DNA from: Bacteroidetes bacterium SW_11_45_7
GTDB taxonomy: Bacteria; Bacteroidota; Bacteroidia; Chitinophagales; SW-11-45-7
Direction of reading: 5' to 3'
Length of the DNA stretch: 5,886 bases
Assembly: GCA_003022985.1 (NCBI GenBank)
Contig: PXTV01000012.1
Location: forward strand, 1-5,886
The position numbers and the translations under genes are program-made. How positions within the stretch are numbered: position 1 is the first letter of the stretch; every line of letters starts with the position of its first letter. Below are positions 1-5,262 of this stretch, piece by piece. Under the pieces are notes generated by a model. It made no database searches. It saw only the letters and a program-made list of their open reading frames with translations, and had not been told where the DNA came from.

Positions 1-1086
1 CCGCTCAAAAAGGAATTCAAGGAAGCAACAAGTGCTGCTTACCAAAAGATCCGGGATCATTACGAGCAACTACGGCAAAAACGGCAGAAAAATCTCGAAG
101 CGAAACAAGAGCTCATTCAACGCGTCAAAAACATCCTTGAGGAAGATTTACAGACGCATCAGCAATGGATGACGAAAACCGATGAAGTGCTCAATATCCA
201 AAAGGAGTGGAAGCAACACGGCTTTGCTCCCAAAAATATGAACGAGCAGATATGGAAAGATTTCAGAGCCGCATGCGATGAGTTCTTTAACCGCAAGAAA
301 GCGTTTTACAAGCAGCTCCGCGCTCAACAAAAAGAAAACAAGGAGAAAAAACAGGAACTCCTGGACAAAGCGGAATCACTAAAAGATAGCACGGACTGGA
401 AGCGGATGGCAGAAGAATTCAAAAAGCTGCAGAAGCAATGGAAAGAGATTGGGCCGGCTGCCAAAAAAGATGAACGCAAACTTTGGCGGCAGTTCAAAGC
501 CGCTTGCGATCACTTCTTTTCGGCCAAAAAAGAATTTTTTGCCCACCTCGAGGAACGGCAAGCCGAAAATTTGAACAAAAAAGAAGAACTGATTCAGAGG
601 ATCAAGGATTTTCAGCCGGAAGGTGATCAAGAGAAAGATCTCGCTTCACTGAAAGCATTCTGGCAGGAATGGAACAAGATAGGGCACGTGCCAAAGGATG
701 ATAAGCAGCGTGTCATGAAGGCCTATCAAGAAGCGCTCAATCAGAAATACGATGAAATTGGCATGAGTGTGGAAGAACAGAAAAAGCTCAACTACAAAAA
801 CAAACTCGAACGCCTTCAAGAAGGGGAACGCGCCCGTGAAGACCTCAAGCAAGAACGAAAGGAAGTTCAGGATAAAATCAAAGAGCTAAAAGAAACGCTG
901 GAAAAATTTGAAACCAACCTTTCATTTTTCAACAAAGCCGCAAATAAGAGCAACCCCTTGTTAGAGGAGGTTGAAAAGAACATCGACAAGACAAAGGAAC
1001 AGCTTCAATTTGCCGAAGAGCGACTTAAAATGGTCAAAGAGGCCGAACAACAGATCAAGGAAAAAGCAAAAGCCGAAAAGGAATAA
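1..1086 (+). CDS. DUF349 repeat protein, 5'-truncated by window edge
   Basis: The frame is open from base 1 to the TAA at 1084-1086, giving 361 visible residues without the true start. An ATG at 169 is internal, because the repeat pattern continues upstream of it. The visible part starts inside the tail of one DUF349 unit. Further units follow, marked by a Trp-Lys-x-x-Gly type motif at about residues 70 (WKQHG), 147 (WKEIG) and 224 (WNKIG), an exact 77-residue period. The first two complete units also carry F(R/K)AACD(E/H)FF about 20 residues later; the third has lost it (MKAYQEALNQKYDEIG). Residues from about 265 to the end are highly charged, Lys/Glu-rich and very probably coiled coil. No signal peptide or membrane segment is visible in this part, so a cytoplasmic protein is likely. 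DUF349 has no firmly established function that I can assign. Full-length Bacteroidota members usually have more N-terminal repeats, so perhaps half the gene is missing. Confidence 0.9.
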   Translation, partial: PLKKEFKEATSAAYQKIRDHYEQLRQKRQKNLEAKQELIQRVKNILEEDLQTHQQWMTKTDEVLNIQKEWKQHGFAPKNMNEQIWKDFRAACDEFFNRKKAFYKQLRAQQKENKEKKQELLDKAESLKDSTDWKRMAEEFKKLQKQWKEIGPAAKKDERKLWRQFKAACDHFFSAKKEFFAHLEERQAENLNKKEELIQRIKDFQPEGDQEKDLASLKAFWQEWNKIGHVPKDDKQRVMKAYQEALNQKYDEIGMSVEEQKKLNYKNKLERLQEGERAREDLKQERKEVQDKIKELKETLEKFETNLSFFNKAANKSNPLLEEVEKNIDKTKEQLQFAEERLKMVKEAEQQIKEKAKAEKE

Positions 1087-1115
1087 CACGCATTCGGCTT
1101 TTCGCTTCCTTTTTT
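1064..1115. terminator. Probable bidirectional intrinsic terminator
   Basis: A perfect 10-base inverted repeat, AAAAGCCGAA (1068-1077) and TTCGGCTTTT (1093-1102), encloses a 15-base loop. Skipping one bulged C (1103) extends the stem by four pairs to 1064-1067/1104-1107. On the + strand it is followed by a T-run (1110-1115). On the - strand the A-run just left of the stem (1061-1065) reads as a T-run. The left arm lies inside the last codons of the DUF349 gene, whose stop codon sits in the loop, and the desaturase stop is at 1119. The position between two convergent genes fits a shared terminator. Termination itself is inferred from structure only. Confidence 0.65.
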
Positions 1116-1118
1116 GAC

Positions 1119-1847
1119 TTAGGCTTTATTCATCCTTATGATTCGCAGCTTATCGAATAGTTTGATCACCGGATAAACCGGATCGAACTCGAACCAACGA
1201 ATCCCGAAATTGGGCCTGCTTATATATTTGTGGTGATTGTTGTGGTAGCTCTCACCCAGCATCAGAAAATCGACCGGTAAAAAGTTTTTGGCTGTGTTTT
1301 TTAGCGAAAAATTCTCATAACCATATCTGTGGGCAAACCAATTGATAATGGCGCCATGGAAAGGTCCCATAAAAAAATGAATTGGTAACAAAAGATACAT
1401 CCACCATTGGGTAGCAAAGAAAACGTAAAAAGCGGTATAAGCTAAGACCCAAAATGCCCTGGAATACCACCTGTCAACGATTTTGTCAAAAGTGAACCAG
1501 GTTGGCAACCCCTTTTTAAACTTTTCGGGAATGGCAATTTTACCCATAAATATATCTGTGTAGTACTTTTTGGTACGCCACATCATAACAAACAAGTTGC
1601 GGTCGTACTTGGGCGAGTGCGGATCTTGTTCCGTGTCAGCGTAGGCGTGGTGCATTCTGTGAAGAATACCGTAAACGTAAGGACTCAGATAAGATGAGCC
1701 CTGTACGATATAGGAAACAATAAAGAATACCCTTTCCCATGTTTTTGACATCGAAAACATGCTGTGTGCAGCGTACCGATGCTGGAAAAACGTTTGAAAA
1801 AAGAGAGAAGAGTACCAGTGGGCAATAAAAAACAAAATGATGATCAT
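1119..1847 (-). CDS. Membrane fatty-acid (acyl-CoA) desaturase
   Basis: This 242-residue protein belongs to the membrane di-iron desaturase family, which in the stearoyl-CoA/delta-9 branch puts a double bond into acyl chains to adjust membrane fluidity. All histidine boxes are present: HRYAAH (23-28), HRMHH followed by AYADTEQDPHSP (63-79), and HNNHH (202-206). The extra conserved Asn and His are also there, in NWFAH (169-173). Hydrophobic stretches at about 1-20, 40-60 and 132-168 fit the membrane-embedded fold. The length is typical of short Bacteroidota desaturases, which lack a fused cytochrome b5 domain, so the electron donor must be encoded elsewhere. The ATG at 1847 is preferred: an in-frame TAG lies six codons upstream, and the first His box is already close to the N terminus. 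No Shine-Dalgarno motif is seen, as is usual in this phylum. The gene stands alone and converges with the DUF349 gene. The exact substrate (acyl-CoA or acyl-ACP/lipid) and regiospecificity are inferred from the family, not shown. Confidence 0.92.
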   Translation of the reverse strand: MIIILFFIAHWYSSLFFQTFFQHRYAAHSMFSMSKTWERVFFIVSYIVQGSSYLSPYVYGILHRMHHAYADTEQDPHSPKYDRNLFVMMWRTKKYYTDIFMGKIAIPEKFKKGLPTWFTFDKIVDRWYSRAFWVLAYTAFYVFFATQWWMYLLLPIHFFMGPFHGAIINWFAHRYGYENFSLKNTAKNFLPVDFLMLGESYHNNHHKYISRPNFGIRWFEFDPVYPVIKLFDKLRIIRMNKA

Positions 1848-2162
1848 TAATAAAAATTTAAGCTAAAATGTCATTTCAGCACGATTAAATAAATTCAACA
1901 ACAAAACAAAAGTTTGGTTGATGGCTTCAGATAACAACTTTGTAAGAATAAACTTCGGGAGGTCAAATAGAGAAGAGAGTATTCAAAATGCATTCAAACA
2001 CATCTCAGCACATAAAACGACTCACAAAATCATTAGTCAAACGTGTTACAATAACTGCAACGCCAAACATAGTATCATTGTTGCAATTCTCGCATTTTTT
2101 TTCAACAGATGGAAAAAAATGAATCAGATGATGTATGGTAACTACTCAGTCTCAGTAAAATA
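1848..2162. other. AT-rich intergenic stretch, no convincing gene
   Basis: About 315 bases lie between the desaturase start and the palindrome cluster. An open frame (TTG 1918 to TAG 2163, 81 codons) is present on the + strand, but its Asn/Lys/Ile/His-rich composition is what random AT-rich sequence would give, and I see no domain, signal peptide or family resemblance. The desaturase promoter should lie at the left end, reading leftwards, but I find no clean TAnnTTTG element there. No tRNA-like or other structured RNA is recognisable. Confidence 0.5.
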
Positions 2163-2166
2163 GCCA

Positions 2167-2188
2167 CTCCCGATTCTAAAATCGGGAG
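2167..2188. repeat. Palindrome unit 1 (9-bp stem, 4-nt loop)
   Basis: CTCCCGATT (2167-2175) pairs perfectly with AATCGGGAG (2180-2188) around the loop CTAA. It begins four bases after the TAG at 2161-2163 of the rejected short frame. The flanking CCA on the left marks its orientation as opposite to the two right-hand units. Confidence 0.75.
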
Positions 2189-2276
2189 AAATCGAGTAAA
2201 ATTTGTACCATATAATTTCCCATACTATTACAATTCGATGGCGTGTTGTTCTTTCTTTTAGATCGTCTTGGTGTCG

Positions 2277-2323
2277 CCCGATGATTTCCATCGGGAGTGT
2301 CTCCCGATGTCAAGCATCGGGAG
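2277..2323. repeat. Tandem palindrome units 2 and 3, able to form alternative hairpins
   Basis: Unit 2 pairs CCCGATG (2277-2283) with CATCGGG (2289-2295). Unit 3 pairs CTCCCGATG (2301-2309) with CATCGGGAG (2315-2323), a perfect 9-bp stem with loop TCAAG. The right arm of unit 2 extended to nine bases (2289-2297) is also the exact reverse complement of the left arm of unit 3 (2301-2309), separated only by TGT. The four arms can therefore pair as two side-by-side hairpins or as one central hairpin, which are mutually exclusive. Confidence 0.75.
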
Positions 2324-2419
2324 TGGCAACTGCTTATCATTGATGAGGAAGTAAAAACGAAAAGAGTTATTGGTTACGGTGAATGAAACGTTGCATAAAT
2401 CAAAGCAAGATTAAGCACG

Positions 2420-3373
2420 TTACCTGCTGCTTTCGTCAGATTTGGGGAAACGATAACGCAACACGATCTCGTGAGAGGTGCCGAGCTTTGGATACTCAGG
2501 CGAAAGCGGAAAATCGATGGCATATCCAAGATGCCAGTGGTTTTTAAGAATAACGCCAACATCTGCAAAGCCAATGCGTGTTGTTCTGTAGCCAATACCG
2601 GCCCACAGGATATCTTCCCATGTTACACGAACATTCATATCTGCCTGCAGGGGCGCATTCGGTACAGCCCTGAACCAAATAAGCGGCTCCACCTCCCAGG
2701 TGCGAATAAAGGAATAAGTAGCGCCAATAGTGGTATAGTAATGGTTCACCTTTTGGAGAGTGGTTGTTCTCCCTTTCTCCTGAAAACGGGATGTCAGTTC
2801 AACGATGCGCGGTACTGAAAAGCCGAGGGAGTAGTTCCTGTACCGGTAATGAATCCCAAGGCCGGCATTAGGTAGAAACGTGGATGATCTACTGTCTACA
2901 ATCGCTCGATCGTTTGGCTCCTCAAGCACAAGCTCATCCGCCCTCAACCGGTATTGACTGAGTGAGGCCGAAATTCCAACGGATAGGGTGCTGTACCGTA
3001 AAAAGTCGGAAAATTGAAAGGGATCCACTTTCTTGAACTCAAGATGGTAAGCGTAAGATACATAAGCCGTGGTGAAAGATGTTGGCCCCGTTTGATCATT
3101 CATCACAAAACCGCCCAATCCAATGTCTTTTTCTTGAAAGGGTGCGTCAAAGCTCAATGATTCAGTATGAGGGGCCTTATCGATATTGGTCCACTGCTTG
3201 CGGCCCGTGGCTGTAATATAGGCGGACTTCTTCGAGCCGGCAAGGGAAGGATTTAACACAAATCCGTTGTCCCTGTACAAGCTAAAGATGGGCAACTGTT
3301 GCGAAACACCTTTGTGAACAGCACCACACAACAGTAAAAAGACAAATATTTTTATAAACAGAAACCTCCGCAA
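2420..3373 (-). CDS. PorP/SprF family T9SS-associated outer-membrane protein
   Basis: This 317-residue protein carries the marks of the PorP/SprF family, outer-membrane beta-barrel proteins linked to type IX secretion; in Flavobacterium johnsoniae SprF is needed for secretion of the adhesin SprB encoded beside it. An N-terminal signal peptide (basic RR, then a hydrophobic stretch at about 4-19) probably ends at GVS|QQ (24/25). Family-typical segments follow in order: SLYRDNGFVLNPSLAGS (31-47), a GRKQWTNI segment (57-64), and GLGGFVMNDQTGPTS (85-99). The rest alternates polar and hydrophobic residues as expected of beta strands. The start is unusual: the only standard initiation codon that keeps the signal peptide is TTG at 3373, and the first in-frame ATG is at residue 91. 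The gene follows the type B sorting-domain gene on the same strand after 63 bases, so the two probably form an operon and a cargo/partner pair. Family confidence is high; the exact partner is inferred from position. Confidence 0.9.
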   Translation of the reverse strand: MRRFLFIKIFVFLLLCGAVHKGVSQQLPIFSLYRDNGFVLNPSLAGSKKSAYITATGRKQWTNIDKAPHTESLSFDAPFQEKDIGLGGFVMNDQTGPTSFTTAYVSYAYHLEFKKVDPFQFSDFLRYSTLSVGISASLSQYRLRADELVLEEPNDRAIVDSRSSTFLPNAGLGIHYRYRNYSLGFSVPRIVELTSRFQEKGRTTTLQKVNHYYTTIGATYSFIRTWEVEPLIWFRAVPNAPLQADMNVRVTWEDILWAGIGYRTTRIGFADVGVILKNHWHLGYAIDFPLSPEYPKLGTSHEIVLRYRFPKSDESSR

Positions 3374-3436
3374 ATTCAGCTTTTTCAGATTGATAATGAG
3401 ACAGCTATTTGATTAACAGCGCTTGCTCGCTACAAC

Positions 3437-5104
3437 TCATTTAACAATGGTCAATGGCCCGTTTACTTCCTGGCCATTCCCCAGCTTTAAAACATAGTAA
3501 TAGGTTCCTTCGGGAAGCTGATCACCGTTATATGTACCTCCCCAGTTATTTTGATAAGGGGAAGCCCGATATACTTCATTCCCCCATCGGTTGACGATGA
3601 CCAAATCGCGTTTCTTGTAGAGGTCGAGGTTTTGAATGCGCCAAACATCGTTCACACCATCTCCATTGGGTGTAATGGCGTTGGGTAAATCGAGCCCCTT
3701 TTCAGGATCGATTGTTTCATCCAAGCGAATCCGGACCGTATCGAGATCATCACAGCCGTTCCTGTTTGTCACGCGCAGCACATAATTCCTGTTTTCAGGC
3801 GGTTTGGCCTTAGGATCGCTACAATAGGAACATGTCAAATTCTCCGGGGGTAACCATTCAATTGACGTAGCTCCCTCGCCATTCAACTGGGCCATAGTCC
3901 CGGGGAAAATAGCAGTGTCTTGACCAGCATCTGCCACCGGATTATCGAATACAGATACAACTGTCGGTTCACCAAATGCTTTGCACCTTTGATTACCGGC
4001 AACAACGTTTACCGAATCGCCATCCTCAAGCTGATCAGTAGCGAAATAAGGTTGGTTGGATGAAGCAACAAAATCCCCGTTTATATAAAAATCAAATTCG
4101 CTGTAGCCATTGCTCGGCTGCACTTGAAACGTAAGCGTGTCGCCCCTGCAAACTCTTCCCTCGGTTTGCAATTGGAGAACAGGACTCACTTCTGCCAAAG
4201 CAAAAGCAGGTTCGTTAAAATTGTCCCAATCACTAACTTTCGTTGTTTGATAACCGGGCGGTGGCGCGCCAATCGAAGAAGCAGGCGTCATCTTTTCCCA
4301 CTGAGGCACATTTTGCCAATGAGCTGCTCCATTGAAATCCCCGTCAGATTGTTTGTAATAAAAGGAAATAGCGGCCGGATCAGTGCCTGCTTTTCTATAA
4401 ATGCGGTGGTAGTAATCCTCATTCACCTCGCAAACAATTTCCTCCCTTTGACTGCGCGGGAACCCTTCCTTTGTCGCATCAACATTTGCCATGCGAACTT
4501 TGTAGGTATGGGTCGATGATGTAGATGGCTCGATATCAATTGGCCTGTACCGTTCTGTACCGAAATAGGAGCCAACGGGGAAAAAGTAAGTTGTGTCTGC
4601 AGCCGTTAAACGTAGCAGGCCACCCGTATCAAGGGCGCTGACGTAGCCGCTGTCATTTGAAACCGAGGACGGACCAACATTGAGAACACGTATATCGAAG
4701 CTATCCACATTAAAAACGCGATTGTTCAGCATCAAGCGCCCATTTGCCACAACATTCAAATCGGCAAACTTGACTCCTTGCCCCATTAATTCGAGTTCGT
4801 AAAAGCGCGTTACATTCTGCCCTGTGATCGTTTGTGTATCGCCCCTGAGGATCACACGGCCATCACCGGAGCTCGTAAATCCTGATGTACCGGCATGATT
4901 GATCCAGTCACCAAACACATTGATCGTGTCTTGATTATGGAAAATTCCCCCATTAGCTAATCGCACATCACCATGAGCAGATATCATACTCCGATTCTTC
5001 AAAGAGATCTGCGCTCCCTGATTGCTGATGGCAGGTTGAGTAAATACATAGAGCGGACCGAGCAGGAGACAACTCATTATTACCACCAAGCTTATTAAGC
5101 GCAT
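3437..5104 (-). CDS. Secreted T9SS cargo protein with type B (CHU_C) sorting domain
   Basis: The preferred ATG at 5104 gives 555 residues and a good signal peptide (MRLISLVVIMSCLLLGPLYVFTQ), which sends the protein through Sec to the periplasm. The last 81 residues (about 475-555) are a gliding-motility-associated C-terminal domain: NAITPNGDGVNDVW, then VNRWGNEVY, then LPEGTYYYVL and the end NGPLTIVK. This is the type B signal for export by T9SS. Residues about 30-140 are a Gly/Asn-rich beta-repeat region of the sort seen in Bacteroidota surface proteins. The segment from about 320 to 460 looks like Ig/PKD-like domains (VADAGQDTAIFPGT, then EWLPPENLTCSYC). No catalytic motif is visible, so a surface or adhesin-like role is more likely than an enzyme. 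Starts at 5236 and 5134 are also in frame, but the extra 44 or 10 residues precede the signal peptide, and the 5236 start codon abuts the divergent promoter. The PorP/SprF gene lies immediately downstream. Confidence 0.9.
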   Translation of the reverse strand: MRLISLVVIMSCLLLGPLYVFTQPAISNQGAQISLKNRSMISAHGDVRLANGGIFHNQDTINVFGDWINHAGTSGFTSSGDGRVILRGDTQTITGQNVTRFYELELMGQGVKFADLNVVANGRLMLNNRVFNVDSFDIRVLNVGPSSVSNDSGYVSALDTGGLLRLTAADTTYFFPVGSYFGTERYRPIDIEPSTSSTHTYKVRMANVDATKEGFPRSQREEIVCEVNEDYYHRIYRKAGTDPAAISFYYKQSDGDFNGAAHWQNVPQWEKMTPASSIGAPPPGYQTTKVSDWDNFNEPAFALAEVSPVLQLQTEGRVCRGDTLTFQVQPSNGYSEFDFYINGDFVASSNQPYFATDQLEDGDSVNVVAGNQRCKAFGEPTVVSVFDNPVADAGQDTAIFPGTMAQLNGEGATSIEWLPPENLTCSYCSDPKAKPPENRNYVLRVTNRNGCDDLDTVRIRLDETIDPEKGLDLPNAITPNGDGVNDVWRIQNLDLYKKRDLVIVNRWGNEVYRASPYQNNWGGTYNGDQLPEGTYYYVLKLGNGQEVNGPLTIVK

Positions 5105-5110
5105 TATGCT

Positions 5111-5139
5111 CAAACCTATAAGTTGTAGCCACATAACAA
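5111..5139 (-). promoter_or_regulatory. Possible promoter of the T9SS cargo operon
   Basis: Read on the - strand, TTG (5139-5137) is followed after 18 bases by TAGGTTTG (5118-5111), an exact match to the Bacteroidota -7 element TAnnTTTG. Only six bases separate the element from the preferred ATG at 5104, so transcription would start at or within a few bases of the start codon and the mRNA would be nearly leaderless. That oddity lowers confidence. A weaker alternative farther upstream cannot be excluded. Confidence 0.4.
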
Positions 5140-5215
5140 GATCATACCTTGACACATCTTCATTTATCGATAATAAAATTAACAATAAACCCCTGAAAAA
5201 GAAACCATTCGGGTT

Positions 5216-5244
5216 TTTGAATCCGATGCAATTCATTATATTTG
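5216..5244 (+). promoter_or_regulatory. Bacteroidota-type promoter of the divergent surface-protein gene
   Basis: TTTG (5216-5219), a 17-base spacer, then TATATTTG (5237-5244) exactly matches the -33/-7 pattern described for Bacteroidota primary sigma promoters (TTTG, about 19 bases, TAnnTTTG). The ATG at 5263 follows 18 bases after the -7 element, which leaves room for a short leader. A weak AGAGG (5255-5259) lies just before the start. Pattern, spacing and location agree, but activity is inferred. Confidence 0.6.
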
Positions 5245-5262
5245 AGTAAAATAAAGAGGCAC

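Larger units (their letters stand above)
2163..2327. repeat. REP/BIME-like palindrome cluster bounded by 12-base inverted repeat
   Basis: The outer ends are a perfect 12-base inverted repeat: GCCACTCCCGAT (2163-2174) and ATCGGGAGTGGC (2316-2327). Inside are three hairpins that share the core CTCCCGAT/ATCGGGAG. One is at the left end; the other two lie side by side at the right end in the opposite orientation, judged by the flanking CCAC or GTGG/GTGT bases. The 85-90 bases between them are AT-rich and have no gene. Such an arrangement resembles a BIME (paired, inverted REP units) or a small MITE. No target-site duplication is visible at the ends and no transposase is in the window, so mobility is not shown. 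A set of mRNA-end hairpins for the upstream T9SS operon is another possible role, although no T-run follows the stems. Confidence 0.6.

Noticed and set aside
1918..2163. 81-codon + strand frame with TTG start in the intergenic region
   Set aside because: Its composition follows the local AT-rich bases, it has no recognisable domain, and it ends within the edge of the palindrome cluster. No exact promoter element is seen before it. It is most likely a chance frame.
2163..2327. CRISPR array or insertion sequence at the palindrome cluster
   Set aside because: Units are unevenly spaced with no constant-length spacers, no transposase is encoded, and no target-site duplication is visible.
2471..2818. 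115-codon + strand frame inside the PorP/SprF gene
   Set aside because: It is antisense to a clear PorP/SprF coding sequence and has no motif or signal of its own.
4124..4519. 131-codon + strand frame inside the T9SS cargo gene
   Set aside because: It lies wholly antisense to a well-supported coding region, is rich in Arg/Ser as shadow frames often are, and resembles no known family.
5187..5218. Imperfect inverted repeats AAACCC/GGGTTT and AAACC/GGTTT in the divergent promoter region
   Set aside because: The stems are only 5-7 bp and the bases overlap the -33 element; such short matches are expected by chance in this sequence.
5105..5236. 44-residue N-terminal extension of the T9SS cargo protein
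   Set aside because: It would bury the signal peptide behind a long leader, its start codon abuts the divergent -7 element, and a promoter-like element lies inside it. The ATG at 5104 is the simpler start.
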